A stretch of DNA of 64,000 nt, taken from positions 62,001 to 126,000 of the forward strand of contig CAVOQT010000002.1 in the NCBI GenBank assembly GCA_963698405.1. Reading direction: 5' to 3'. This stretch comes from SHZI01 sp963698405. Its GTDB lineage: Bacteria; Pseudomonadota; Gammaproteobacteria; Steroidobacterales; GCA-2729495. Below the pieces are notes generated by a model. It did not search any database and was not told where the DNA came from. It saw only the letters and a program-made list of their open reading frames with translations. Positions 46,553-55,970 of the stretch are shown here, one piece after another; positions within the stretch are counted from its first letter, which is position 1; each line of letters opens with the position of its first letter. A program made the translations under genes and the position numbers.

Positions 46553-47238
46553 TTCGCTTCGATAACGTCACCAAACGCTATGACGGAGCACGCGAAGCAC
46601 TGTCCAGCGTTTCCATCGAAGTGGCGGCAGGTGAGCTCGCCTTCCTGACCGGGCGGTCGGGCGCGGGAAAAAGCACCGTGCTGAAACTGGTCGCACTGAT
46701 CGAACGCCCCACCCGCGGCCACGTTACCGTGGGTGGCAGACAGCTCGGCAAGCTGAGCCATCGAGAAATTCCCGCATATCGCCAGCAGATCGGCATGGTG
46801 TTTCAGGATAACCGGTTGCTGAACGACCGCAGCGCCTTTGAGAACGTGGCGCTGCCGCTCATCATCAGCAGCACCGGTCAGCGCGAAATCGGCAAGCGGG
46901 TCCGCGCTGCGCTCGATCAGGTTGGGCTGCTGGACCGGGAAAAATACCCGCCGCGGACCCTCTCGGCCGGCGAACAGCAGCGGCTCAGCATCGCCCGTGC
47001 GATCGTGAGTCGGCCCAAGGTGCTGATCGCCGATGAACCGACCGGCAACCTCGACCCCGATCTGTCGCTGGAGATCATGACCCTGTTCAAACGCCTGAAC
47101 GACGTCGGGGTGACGATGATCATCGCGAGCCACGATCTGCCACTGGTAGAGCGATTCGGCAGCCGGCGAATCATGTTGAGCGGTGGCCAGGTCAGCAGCG
47201 GCGAAGCCATCGACCGTTCTGCCGGAGCTGCCACATGA
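46549..47238 (+). CDS. ftsE: Cell division ATP-binding protein FtsE
   Basis: 229 aa ABC ATPase. Walker A GRSGAGKSTVLKLV, Q-loop GMVFQDNRLL, signature LSAGEQQRLSIARA, Walker B VLIADEPTGNLDPD, H-loop ASHDLPLVE. With FtsX it controls periplasmic septal hydrolases through EnvC-type activators. Start and end both overlap neighbours by ATGA, so ftsY, ftsE and ftsX are translationally coupled. Confidence 0.97.
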   Translation: MIRFDNVTKRYDGAREALSSVSIEVAAGELAFLTGRSGAGKSTVLKLVALIERPTRGHVTVGGRQLGKLSHREIPAYRQQIGMVFQDNRLLNDRSAFENVALPLIISSTGQREIGKRVRAALDQVGLLDREKYPPRTLSAGEQQRLSIARAIVSRPKVLIADEPTGNLDPDLSLEIMTLFKRLNDVGVTMIIASHDLPLVERFGSRRIMLSGGQVSSGEAIDRSAGAAT

Positions 47239-48161
47239 GTGCCAGCATCTGGCTGGCACGCCACGCACAGAATTTACTGGGTGCACTGGGCGCGCTGAGC
47301 CGCAATCCGGTCGGCACCTTTCTCACCGCCTCGGTGATCGGCATTGCGCTGGCCTTGCCCGCAGCGTTGAACGTTCTCGTGCAGACCGGCAAGTCGGCGG
47401 CTGGCAACTGGAACGATGTGCGCGATTTCTCCATCTACATGCAGCCAGCAACGCCCGTAGCACGGGCAGAAACCCTGGCACGCGAACTGCGTAAACGGAC
47501 CGGAATCGCTACCGTAGATCTGATTACGGCAGATGCGGCGGTCGCTGAACTGGGCAAGGATCCGGTTTTTGCCAATGCGCTGGCCGCTTTGGAAGGCAAT
47601 CCCCTGCCACACACCCTGGTAGTACGTCCGGCAACAGACATGGACGGCGAGCAGCTCGGCAAGCTCGGCGCAGAGCTGCAGGAAACCCCCGACGTGGACC
47701 TGGTAAAACTGGACCTGCAGTGGGTACAGCGACTCAACGCCGGCCTGGATTTTCTGGCCAGACTTGGCTGGATCGCTGCCGTACTGCTGGGTGGTGCGGT
47801 ACTCATCATTGTCGGCAATACGATCCGGCTGGACATTCAGACACGGACCGAGGAAATCGAGGTTGCCAAGCTGCTGGGCGCCACCGACACCTTTGTTCGT
47901 CGGCCCTTCCTGTATCTCGGGCTCTGGTATGGCCTGTTCGGCAGCCTGGTGGCGGTGCTGATTCTCGCCATCAGCCTGTGGTTGCTCAGCGGCCCGGTTG
48001 GCACCCTCGCACGGCTATATGGAAGCAGCCTGGAGCTGGCGGGACTCGGCCTCAAAACCCTCACCGCAGTGCTCGGCTCGGGACTGCTGGCGGGCTGGTG
48101 CGGGGCCTGGCTGGCCGTGACCAGACATCTGTCCGGGCTGCGCCCGAAGGGCTGGGCCTAG
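47235..48161 (+). CDS. ftsX: Cell division protein FtsX
   Basis: 308 aa membrane partner of FtsE. One transmembrane helix near the N terminus (VGTFLTASVIGIALALPAAL), a periplasmic domain (VARAETLARELRKRTGIATV region), then three helices: RLGWIAAVLLGGAVLIIVGN, LWYGLFGSLVAVLILAISLW and TAVLGSGLLAGWCGAWLAV. The TEEIEVAKLLGATDTFVRRP cytoplasmic loop is the FtsX signature. Followed by the CIRCE element and rpoH. Confidence 0.96.
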   Translation: MSASIWLARHAQNLLGALGALSRNPVGTFLTASVIGIALALPAALNVLVQTGKSAAGNWNDVRDFSIYMQPATPVARAETLARELRKRTGIATVDLITADAAVAELGKDPVFANALAALEGNPLPHTLVVRPATDMDGEQLGKLGAELQETPDVDLVKLDLQWVQRLNAGLDFLARLGWIAAVLLGGAVLIIVGNTIRLDIQTRTEEIEVAKLLGATDTFVRRPFLYLGLWYGLFGSLVAVLILAISLWLLSGPVGTLARLYGSSLELAGLGLKTLTAVLGSGLLAGWCGAWLAVTRHLSGLRPKGWA

Positions 48162-48219
48162 CCCTAAGAGTTTGTTTTTAAAAGCCTCTGCAAGATTCCA
48201 CAGAGAACTGAACCGTGTT

Positions 48220-48246
48220 TTAGCACTCTAAGCAGGTGAGTGCTAA
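48220..48246 (+). promoter_or_regulatory. Perfect CIRCE element upstream of rpoH
   Basis: TTAGCACTC, nine bases (TAAGCAGGT), then GAGTGCTAA: an exact match to the operator of the heat-shock repressor HrcA. It is 23 bases before the rpoH start and 10 bases before its AAGGAGG ribosome site, well placed to block transcription. hrcA is not in the window. Confidence 0.95.
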
Positions 48247-48269
48247 GATCGTTCCAAGGAGGTTTTTGC

Positions 48270-49133
48270 ATGAGCACTTCGACAATACTGGTCAGTGGAC
48301 ACAAGGATCTGGCCTTTGCTGGCCCACTTGGCAGTCTGGATGCCTATATCAGCAAAGTTGTCCAGGTTCCGGTACTCGGCCAGGCCGAGGAACTTGAGCT
48401 TGCCCGGCAATTCCGCGATGCAAACGATCTGGATGCAGCCCGCAAACTGGTGCTTTCCCAGCTCCGTTTCGTCGTGCACATCGCCCGCGGCTATACCGGA
48501 TATGGCCTGCCGCTCGGCGACCTGATTCAGGAAGGCAACATCGGCCTCATGAAGGCCGTAAAGCGCTTCGATCCCGAAATGGGCGTGCGGCTGGTGTCTT
48601 TCGCGGTGCACTGGATCCGCGCCGAAATTCACGAATACGTACTGCGGAACTGGCGGCTGGTGAAAATTGCGACCACCAAGGCGCAGCGCAAACTGTTCTT
48701 CAACCTGCGTCGTGCGAAGAGCCATCTGGGCTGGCTATCCGGACCGGAACGCGAAGTCATCGCCAGGGACCTGGGCGTGACGACGCGCGAGGTTGGCGAG
48801 ATGGAAGAACGGCTGGCCGGACAGGATCTGAGCTTCGATCCCGGGCCTGAAGCCGATGATGAAAGCCAGTACGCACCGGCACTCTATCTCGCAAGTGAAT
48901 CCGGAGATCCGGCACAGGCGCTGGAAAACGATGACTGGCGCGAACAGGGTGCCGACCGTTTGCGGGATGCGCTCGACGGCCTCGACGCACGCAGCCGGGA
49001 AATCCTCGAAGCGCGCTGGCTCAGTGAAAAGAAGACCACGCTACAGACACTGGCCGCCCGTTACGGCATTTCTGCCGAACGCGTCCGGCAGATCGAGCAG
49101 ACGGCGATGCGCACCCTGCGCGCCGCCGTCTGA
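48270..49133 (+). CDS. rpoH: RNA polymerase heat-shock sigma factor RpoH (sigma-32)
   Basis: 287 aa. Start at 48270 follows the strong ribosome site AAGGAGG; an in-frame codon at 48240 lies inside the CIRCE element. Region 2: LVLSQLRFVVHIARGYTGYG and LIQEGNIGLMKAVKRFDPEM, then LVSFAVHWIRAEIHEYVLRN. The RpoH box QRKLFFNLRR is present. Region 4 is REILEARWLSEKKTTLQTLA then RYGISAERVRQIEQTAMRTL. Directs transcription of heat-shock genes. Its synthesis would be raised when HrcA leaves the CIRCE operator. Confidence 0.97.
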   Translation: MSTSTILVSGHKDLAFAGPLGSLDAYISKVVQVPVLGQAEELELARQFRDANDLDAARKLVLSQLRFVVHIARGYTGYGLPLGDLIQEGNIGLMKAVKRFDPEMGVRLVSFAVHWIRAEIHEYVLRNWRLVKIATTKAQRKLFFNLRRAKSHLGWLSGPEREVIARDLGVTTREVGEMEERLAGQDLSFDPGPEADDESQYAPALYLASESGDPAQALENDDWREQGADRLRDALDGLDARSREILEARWLSEKKTTLQTLAARYGISAERVRQIEQTAMRTLRAAV

Positions 49134-49149
49134 CCCGAATCCCCAAGCG

Positions 49150-49827
49150 CTACTGCGTCACCGGCAGCAGGGTGATCTCCACACGCCGATTCTGCGCACG
49201 ACCTTCCTTCGTGTCGTTGCTGGCGATGGGGCGGGTTTCACCGTAGCCAACCGCGATCAGTCGCTGCGGATTGATCCCCTGGCTGGAAAGGTAGCTGCTG
49301 ACGCTGCCGGCACGCCGCTGTGACAATTCCAGGTTCTTGTCATCCGGACCAGTGCTGTCAGCATGACCGGCGACATCCACCACGGTCTTGTCGAACTCCT
49401 TGAGCACCAGCGACACTGAATTCAGCACCTGATAAAACGAGGCGTTGATATCCGCGCTGTTGGTCATGAAGGTCACGTTGCCCGGCATGTTCAGGATGAT
49501 GTTGTCGCCGCTACGGGTAACGCTCACACCCGTTCCCTGCAGTTGCTGACGAAGCTTGGCTTCCTGGCGGTCCATGTAGTTGCCGACTGCACCACCAGCC
49601 AGACCACCGGCGCTGCCCAGGATCAGGGCGCGCTTCTTGCGCTCGGACGAGCTGTCACCGGACAGCAGACCGATGGCGACACCTACGCCGGCACCGATCG
49701 CCGCACCCTTGGTGGTATTGCTGGTTTTCTGCTCGCCGGTATACGGGTCGGTAGTCTGACAGCCTGCCAGCGCGAGACTGATGCCAAGCGCCAGCGCTGT
49801 CAGCTTGACGGTTCGCTGAATATGCAT
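49150..49827 (-). CDS. OmpA-family lipoprotein with glycine-zipper domain
   Basis: 225 aa, similar in layout to YiaD/YfiB-type proteins. Signal peptide ends at the lipobox LAGC (Cys23). A glycine-rich part GAAIGAGVGVAIGLLSGDSS and GSAGGLAGGAVGNYMDRQEA form the glycine zipper. The C-terminal OmpA domain binds peptidoglycan: VAGHADSTGPDDKNLELSQR and AVGYGETRPIASN, ending GRAQNRRVEI. It is anchored in the outer membrane and links it to the wall. Convergent with rpoH, 16 bases apart. Confidence 0.93.
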   Translation of the reverse strand: MHIQRTVKLTALALGISLALAGCQTTDPYTGEQKTSNTTKGAAIGAGVGVAIGLLSGDSSSERKKRALILGSAGGLAGGAVGNYMDRQEAKLRQQLQGTGVSVTRSGDNIILNMPGNVTFMTNSADINASFYQVLNSVSLVLKEFDKTVVDVAGHADSTGPDDKNLELSQRRAGSVSSYLSSQGINPQRLIAVGYGETRPIASNDTKEGRAQNRRVEITLLPVTQ

Positions 49828-50029
49828 GCTCTTCCTCCTGAAAAATTACTGCACCGGGAATCGACCCGGCTACAGTCGTGAAACCTGCATCAGACTTGCT
49901 GCCCGCCATTAACCATGCATGAACAGCAACGCCGTGCAAGACGGAATGTTTACCGTAGCACACGGGCGGGCGCATAACCGACCTGCCTTCTGTAGAATCA
50001 ATGACCCCTCGACCATGGGCAGAATCACG

Positions 50030-50551
50030 ATGGCAAGCACAGCAAGAAGCAGGTCCACAGCAACCCGGCAGCCGCTCGTCGGCGTCGTGATGGGATCGGA
50101 TTCGGACTGGCCGACACTCAAGGTGGCCGTCGAGATTCTGCGGAAATTTGGCGTGCCCTGCGAGCAACGCGTAGTCTCGGCGCACCGCACACCAGACCTC
50201 ATGTTTGAGTACGCCGCCAGCGCACACGGCCGTGGCCTAAGACTGATCATTGCCGGTGCCGGCGGGGCAGCCCACCTGCCTGGCATGCTCGCTGCCAAGA
50301 CCACCCTGCCGGTACTGGGCGTCCCGGTCCTGTCGAAAGCGCTGTCCGGGCAGGACTCCCTGCTGTCGATCGTGCAGATGCCCAAAGGCATACCCGTCGC
50401 GACCTTCGCCATCGGTGAAGCCGGCGCAGCCAACGCCGCGCTGTTCGCCATCGCAGTGCTGGCCGGCGAAGACCCATCGCTGGCAAAGAAGCTCACTGCT
50501 TTTCGCCAGCAACAGGCGAAGACGGTGATGGCCATGAAGCTCCACGACTGA
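50030..50551 (+). CDS. purE: 5-(carboxyamino)imidazole ribonucleotide mutase
   Basis: 173 aa from ATG 50030 (50015 is also possible). Class I PurE: moves CO2 from N5-CAIR to CAIR in purine synthesis. Motifs GVVMGSDSDWPTLKVAVEIL, RVVSAHRTPDLMFEYA and IIAGAGGAAHLPGMLAAKTT hold the substrate loop and active His. It is immediately followed by purK. Confidence 0.96.
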   Translation: MASTARSRSTATRQPLVGVVMGSDSDWPTLKVAVEILRKFGVPCEQRVVSAHRTPDLMFEYAASAHGRGLRLIIAGAGGAAHLPGMLAAKTTLPVLGVPVLSKALSGQDSLLSIVQMPKGIPVATFAIGEAGAANAALFAIAVLAGEDPSLAKKLTAFRQQQAKTVMAMKLHD

Positions 50552-51718
50552 ATGACGGCAATTCACTCGCCTGCCATCCTGGGCCTTCTGGGTGGCGGCC
50601 AACTCGGCCGCTTCTTCGTGCAGGCCGCTCATCAACTGGGCTATCAGGTCTGGGTACTTGATCCGGATCCCGATAGCCCGGCCGGATGCATTGCCGACCG
50701 GCACCTGATCGCCGCATACGGCGATCAGCCAACACTGGACGCGCTGGCCACGCACTGTGCAGCGATAACCACCGAGTTCGAGAACGTACCGGCACCCAGC
50801 CTGGAATACCTGGCCCGCAGCGTACGCGTTGCCCCGACCGCTGCAGCAGTTGCCGTCTGCCAGGACCGCATTGCCGAAAAAGATTTTCTGCACCGACACG
50901 GCTTGCCACACGGCCCATATGCCGTGATCCGCAGCGCAACTGACATTCACGCCGCACCAGATGAGCTGTTTCCGGGCATCCTCAAGCTTGCCCGCTTCGG
51001 CTATGACGGCAAGGGTCAGTCGCGCGTGCTTACGCGCGACGATGCACTCGCAGCCTTTCACGACAACGCTGACCATGCCTGTGTACTGGAGGCGATGCTG
51101 CCGCTCGACCGCGAGGTCTCAGTAGTGCTCGCGCGGGGTATAACTGGCCAGACCGAGTGTTTTCCTGTCGCGGAAAACAGCCACCGCCAGGGCATTCTCG
51201 ATGTATCGATCGTACCGGCACGCATACCGGCAGAACTCGCGACAACGGCCCGGCAGTGTGCGCTGCAGATCGCAACTGCCCTCGACTACGTCGGCACTCT
51301 GGCGGTCGAGTTCTTCATCAGCCGCGGCAAACTCTATGTCAACGAGATGGCGCCCCGCCCACACAATAGCGGGCACTACACGCTGGATGCCTGCCAGACC
51401 AGTCAGTATGCGCAGCAGCTTCGTGCGCTGTGCGGCCTGCCGCTCGGTGATCCGGCTGCCGACTGTGCCGCCGTGATGGTAAATCTGCTTGGCGAACTGT
51501 GGTTCGATGGCGGTGAACCGCGCGAGCCCGACTGGCCGGCGCTGCTGGCGATACCGGAACTCAGGCTGCATCTGTATGGCAAGAACACGGCCCGACCGGG
51601 GCGCAAGATGGGCCACTTCACCGTCATCGGCGCTGACCAGTCGCAGGTACTGAGCACTGCAATGCGTGCGCGTCATCTGATCGGCATTCGGGACGACAGC
51701 AGCCCCGGAGTGGCCTAA
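50552..51718 (+). CDS. purK: N5-carboxyaminoimidazole ribonucleotide synthase
   Basis: 388 aa ATP-grasp enzyme that makes N5-CAIR from AIR, ATP and bicarbonate. GLLGGGQLGRFFVQAAHQLG (N-terminal glycine loop), RFGYDGKGQSRVL (ATP lid), FFISRGKLYVNEMAPRPHNS and GHYTLDACQTSQYAQQLRA (C-terminal substrate region) are diagnostic. One base separates it from purE, so the pair is one operon. Confidence 0.96.
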   Translation: MTAIHSPAILGLLGGGQLGRFFVQAAHQLGYQVWVLDPDPDSPAGCIADRHLIAAYGDQPTLDALATHCAAITTEFENVPAPSLEYLARSVRVAPTAAAVAVCQDRIAEKDFLHRHGLPHGPYAVIRSATDIHAAPDELFPGILKLARFGYDGKGQSRVLTRDDALAAFHDNADHACVLEAMLPLDREVSVVLARGITGQTECFPVAENSHRQGILDVSIVPARIPAELATTARQCALQIATALDYVGTLAVEFFISRGKLYVNEMAPRPHNSGHYTLDACQTSQYAQQLRALCGLPLGDPAADCAAVMVNLLGELWFDGGEPREPDWPALLAIPELRLHLYGKNTARPGRKMGHFTVIGADQSQVLSTAMRARHLIGIRDDSSPGVA

Positions 51719-51758
51719 TATCGGATACAACTCTCATCGGGACAGGCTGATACACAAA

Positions 51759-52184
51759 ATGAAATCAATTCTGTTTGCCGGATTAATCCTCAGCACAGCG
51801 GCATCTGCTGCAGAAACCGCAAACCTGCGGGTGATAGCCACCAACGTCCAGAGCGACAAGGGGCAGGTCATCGTCTGGGTCTATGACAAGGAAGACGACT
51901 GGCTCAGCGACCGCTATCGCACCGTCAAGAGCGTGAAGGTTGCCGGCAACCGGGTGGGCGACAGCGTGATCCTCGAACTGACGCTGCCAGCCGGCGAATA
52001 TGCACTGTCAGTTTTCCAGGACGTGGACGACGATACGAAACTCAAGCGCAATTTCATCGGCATCCCGAAAGAACCGGCTGCATTGTCCAATAACCTGCGG
52101 CCCAGATTCGGACCTCCAAAATACAAGGATGCCGTATTCACGATCGGCAGTACGCCGGTCGAACAGAAACTCAGTCTGCAGTAG
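51759..52184 (+). CDS. DUF2141-family exported protein
   Basis: 141 aa. Signal peptide SILFAGLILSTAASA-AE. The mature protein is a small beta sandwich: LRVIATNVQSDKGQVIVWVY, GDSVILELTLPAGEYALSVF and QDVDDDTKLKRNFIGIPKEP match DUF2141 (the 'G.y.v...HDeN.ng.lD....GiP.Ep' pattern). Periplasmic or cell-surface location; function unknown. Starts 40 bases after purK. Confidence 0.88.
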   Translation: MKSILFAGLILSTAASAAETANLRVIATNVQSDKGQVIVWVYDKEDDWLSDRYRTVKSVKVAGNRVGDSVILELTLPAGEYALSVFQDVDDDTKLKRNFIGIPKEPAALSNNLRPRFGPPKYKDAVFTIGSTPVEQKLSLQ

Positions 52185-52214
52185 CCACGCACCAGCCGGT
52201 TTATACTCCGGACG

Positions 52215-52826
52215 ATGAGCGATCCAGACATCCGCCGCGTACTCGACTTCTGGTTCAGTGACGGTGCCATGGACCAGCCAACCATCGACAGTCGCATGGA
52301 CCGCTGGTTTACCGCGAACAGCGGTTTTGATGCGGCGATCCGCACGGAATTCGGCCCGCTTGTCGAGCGGGCAGCCAAAGGCGCACTGAGCAACTGGGCG
52401 GAGGAACCGGACGGTCGCCTCGCGCTGATCCTGCTACTCGACCAGTTCCGCCGGAATATATACCGCGGGACGCCCAAGGCATTCTCCCGCGATACCCAGG
52501 CGGTGAAACTGTGCGTCGAAGGCGCCGCGACAGGCGCATACAAGAACCTGACAACACTGCAACAGGCGTTCTACTTCATGCCGCTGCAACACGCCGAATC
52601 GCTCCGCATTCAGGAACGCTCGCTGAAGATCTACGAGGGCCTGCTGGCCAGCGCGTCGGCAACCCTCAAGGCAACCATGGCCACTTTTGCGCAGTTTGCC
52701 GAGTTACACCACGACATCATCGCCGCACATGGCCGGTTTCCGCATCGCAACCGGATTCTCGGTCGACCCGACACTCCGGACGAAGCCGAATATCTCGAGT
52801 CTGCCGGTACAACCTTCGGTCAGTAA
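52215..52826 (+). CDS. DUF924-family protein
   Basis: 203 aa all-helical protein. The family pattern is clear: VLDFWFSDGAMDQPTIDSRM, WAEEPDGRLALILLLDQFRR followed by NIYRGTPKAFSRDTQA, LTTLQQAFYFMPLQHAESLR, and FAELHHDIIAAHGRFPHRN. It has a TPR-like fold in structures of the family; function unknown, although it is widespread in proteobacteria. Confidence 0.93.
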   Translation: MSDPDIRRVLDFWFSDGAMDQPTIDSRMDRWFTANSGFDAAIRTEFGPLVERAAKGALSNWAEEPDGRLALILLLDQFRRNIYRGTPKAFSRDTQAVKLCVEGAATGAYKNLTTLQQAFYFMPLQHAESLRIQERSLKIYEGLLASASATLKATMATFAQFAELHHDIIAAHGRFPHRNRILGRPDTPDEAEYLESAGTTFGQ

Positions 52827-52842
52827 CAGGAGACCTGAAACC

Positions 52843-54124
52843 ATGTTTTATCAGGCGCCGCGACGAGTGGCGATCATCAATAGCAGACGCATCCCGTTCT
52901 GCCGTTCCAGCACCGCATATACACACCAGTCCAACCAGGACATGATGACTGCGGCCCTGCAAAGCCTGATCGACGCCTGCGGGCTGGGCGGGAAGCAGCT
53001 CGGTGATGTAGGCCTTGGCGCCGTCATGAAACATTCGCGGGACTGGAATCTGGCACGCGAATGCGTACTGGGAACGACACTCGCGCCGGAAACACCCGCT
53101 TATGATTTGACGCGCGCCTGCGGCACCAGCCTCGAAGCGGCCCTTCATATCGGCAACAAGATTGCACTCGGCCAGATCGATGTCGGCATCGCTGCCGGCA
53201 CGGACTCAATCAGCGATATTCCGGTGGTCTATCCCGGATGAGTACCGGGAACTGCTACTCGGCAGTGCCCGTGGCCGGTCGGCCGGCGAGAAGCTGCGAC
53301 CATGGCTCGGTCTTCGGCCGCGGATGTTCAAGCCTGAAACACCCGGCGTCGTCGAGCCGCGCACCGGCCTGAGCATGGGTCAGAGCACGGAACTCACCGC
53401 AAAGCAGTGGAGCATTTCGCGAAGCGAGCAGGATCAACTGGCGCTGGAGAGTCATCAGAAGGCGGCGCGGGCTTACGATGAAGGCTTCTACAAGGACCTG
53501 GTCACACCGTGGCAGGGTGTCAGCGAAGACAACAACATCCGGCGTGATTCATCGCTTGAGCGACTGGGTAAACTCAAACCGGCCTTTGATCGCGGTCCGG
53601 GCGGCACCATGACCGCCGGCAACAGCACGCCACTGACCGATGGTGCGGCTGCCGTACTGCTGGCCTCCGAGGACTGGGCAAAAGCCCAGGGCCTGCCCAT
53701 CCAGGCCTACTTGCGCTACGGCAAGGTGGCGGCAGTCGACTTCGTGAAAAAGGAAGGCCTGCTGCTCGCGCCGGCCTATGCCGTGTCGGCCATGCTGGCT
53801 GATGCCGGGCTTGGCCTGGATGACTTCGACCTGTACGAGATTCACGAGGCCTTCGCTGCACAGACGCTGGCCACGCTCAAGGCCTGGGAATCTGCCGAAT
53901 TCTGCCGAGACCGGCTCGGGCGCAGCCAGCCACTCGGCAAGATCGATCGGGAAAAAATAAACCGCAAAGGCGGCAGCATCGCCATCGGACATCCATTTGC
54001 AGCAACCGGTGCACGCATTCTGGGTGCGCTGGCCCGACAGCTGGAACTGCGCGGCAGTGGCCGCGGCCTGATCTCCATCTGCACCGCTGGTGGCATGGGT
54101 GTCACCGCGATCGTAGAGCGCTGA
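52843..54124 (+). pseudogene. Acetyl-CoA C-acyltransferase, FadI-like thiolase (one frameshift)
   Basis: About 426 aa after removing one extra G near 53238 (VVYP|DEYRELL). AGGAGA ribosome site before ATG 52843. Catalytic residues of thiolases are all present: Cys93 in YDLTRACGTSLEAA, His in DLYEIHEAFA, second His in IAIGHPFAATGAR and Cys in SICTAGGMGV. The long form and the sequence around HQSNQDMMTAALQSL fit FadI (anaerobic/long-chain beta-oxidation) rather than PhaA. No fadJ/fadB partner is adjacent. The start of the symporter follows at one base. Confidence 0.88.
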
Positions 54125-54125
54125 C

Positions 54126-55853
54126 TTGAACGGCTTCGATCGCTTTCTCGATACGGCCAATGCCTTTCTCTGGCACAACACGGTGCTGTTTCTGGTGCTT
54201 GGCACGGGGATCGCCTTCACCCTGTGGACGCGCTTCAGCCAGTTTCGCTCACTGACCCACGGCCTGCATGTACTGCGCGGCCGCTACGACAATCCGGCCG
54301 ACCCCGGGGCCATCAATCACTTCCAGGCGCTGTCGGCTGCACTGTCAGCCACGGTAGGACTCGGCAACATTGGCGGTGTAGCGCTGGCCATCAGCCTGGG
54401 CGGGCCCGGCGCTGTGTTCTGGATGTGGGTGGTCGGTTTCTTCGGCATGGCACTCAAGACCACCGAAGTTACTCTGGCGATGCTCTACCGGAATACCGCC
54501 GACCCGGAAAATCCGCATGGCGGAACCATGTGGGTCATCAGCAAGGCGCTGGCTGATCGTGGCCCCTGGCAGCGGTATCTCGGCAAGTTCATCGGCAGCC
54601 TGTTCTGCGTCACGCTGCTGGTCACGGTGGTCACCGGCGGCAACATGTTCCAGGCCTGGAATGTCGGCAACCTGACCGAACTCTACTTTGGTGTACCGAG
54701 CATCGTTGCCGGCTGTGTTCTGGCAGTGATCGTCGGTCTGGTGATCCTCGGCGGGATTCACCGGATCGGCCGTGTGGCCGGCGCACTGGTGCCATTCATG
54801 ATCACGCTGTATTTCGCCGCGGCGATCTATGTACTGGTGGTAAATGCCGGCGACATTCCGGCCATGTTTGCGCTCATTTTCCGCTCGGCCTTCTCGCCGA
54901 CCGAAGCCAGCGGAGCCTTCATCGGCGGAACCATGGGTTACGCCTTCCTGTACGGCATGAAGCGCGCGATCTTTTCCAACGAAGCCGGCCAGGGCACCTC
55001 GCCTATCGCCCACTCGGCAGCCAAGACCAGTGAACCGGTACGCGAATCGGTGGTTGCGGGACTGGAGCCATTCATCGATACCATCGTGACCTGCACGATG
55101 ACGGCGCTCGTCATCATCATCACGGGCACCTGGAACAGGCCGCCCGAGGCGGCCCTGGCCGACCACGTGCAGCCGGTGGCTGTCGCGGCTGGCGAATGGA
55201 GCCTGCCGCAGGTGGACGCACCGGTCCGTATCGGCAGCAACTGGTCCGGCGGCGAGCGTGTTTTTGTGATCCTGCACAGCGGCCAGAACGAGCAAAGCGG
55301 CAACGACCTGCACCGGCTTTTCGGCACCGTGGCTCTGGGCGGTTCAGGCACACCTGTCATTCAGTGGAGCACCCTGCAGAGCACACAGCCGCCCACCCTG
55401 GACGAGCGCGGCATCTACGTCAGCTATGTGGGTGCCGCACTGACGGCCCGCGCCTTTGATTCGGCACTACCGGGCCTGGGCCGCTGGGTCGTGACGCTTG
55501 CCGTCTGGCTGTTTGCGATTTCGACGATGATTTCCTACAGCTATTACGCCGAACAGGGCATCGTATATCTGGCTGGCGAACGCTGGGTCGCACCTTTCAA
55601 GTATGTGTATTGCAGCCTTGCCATCATCTCGACCATGGGCTTCCTGAAGTCCGACGCACAACTCGACAACCTGAGCGGCTTCGGTACCGGCCTCATGCTG
55701 TTCGTCAATATTCCGGTGATGTGGTTCATGGGTCACCGTGCGATGCGCGCCTACCGCGACTACATGACGCGACTGGACTCCGGGCAAATGGGCAAAGGTC
55801 ATGCACCACCGGCGCTGCGCGATGTCATCAGCGGGCACGACGTAGACCGGTAG
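54126..55853 (+). CDS. AGCS-family sodium:alanine symporter
   Basis: 575 aa, about ten transmembrane helices, TTG start at 54126. Family signature FQALSAALSATVGLGNIGGV, later GFFGMALKTTEVTLAMLYRN and the AGCS pattern ISNEAGQGTSPIAHSAAKT (here FSNEAGQGTSPIA). An extra loop of about 110 residues between GTWNRPPEAA and YVSYVGAALTARAF separates the last helices and is probably periplasmic. Imports alanine or glycine with Na+. Its stop TAG is the first bases of a REP repeat. Confidence 0.9.
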   Translation: MNGFDRFLDTANAFLWHNTVLFLVLGTGIAFTLWTRFSQFRSLTHGLHVLRGRYDNPADPGAINHFQALSAALSATVGLGNIGGVALAISLGGPGAVFWMWVVGFFGMALKTTEVTLAMLYRNTADPENPHGGTMWVISKALADRGPWQRYLGKFIGSLFCVTLLVTVVTGGNMFQAWNVGNLTELYFGVPSIVAGCVLAVIVGLVILGGIHRIGRVAGALVPFMITLYFAAAIYVLVVNAGDIPAMFALIFRSAFSPTEASGAFIGGTMGYAFLYGMKRAIFSNEAGQGTSPIAHSAAKTSEPVRESVVAGLEPFIDTIVTCTMTALVIIITGTWNRPPEAALADHVQPVAVAAGEWSLPQVDAPVRIGSNWSGGERVFVILHSGQNEQSGNDLHRLFGTVALGGSGTPVIQWSTLQSTQPPTLDERGIYVSYVGAALTARAFDSALPGLGRWVVTLAVWLFAISTMISYSYYAEQGIVYLAGERWVAPFKYVYCSLAIISTMGFLKSDAQLDNLSGFGTGLMLFVNIPVMWFMGHRAMRAYRDYMTRLDSGQMGKGHAPPALRDVISGHDVDR

Positions 55854-55970
55854 GAGCAGCTTCGGCCGCGGCTTGTAGGAGCGGCTTCAGCCGCGATTGA
55901 CGGTGGGTGTTTCGCGCCTGAAGGCGCTCCTACGGGACGCGATTCCCAGTAGGAGCGGCTTCAGCCGCGA
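55850..55970 (+). repeat. REP palindrome cluster, four copies in alternating orientation
   Basis: Copies at 55850-55871 (diverged), 55875-55896, 55912-55933 (inverted) and 55949-55970, each built around GTAGGAGC-GGCTTCAGCC-GCGA. The alternating orientation lets them fold into larger hairpins, a REP/BIME-like array. The first copy supplies the symporter's stop codon on one side and the last supplies the oxidoreductase's stop on the other. Confidence 0.9.
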
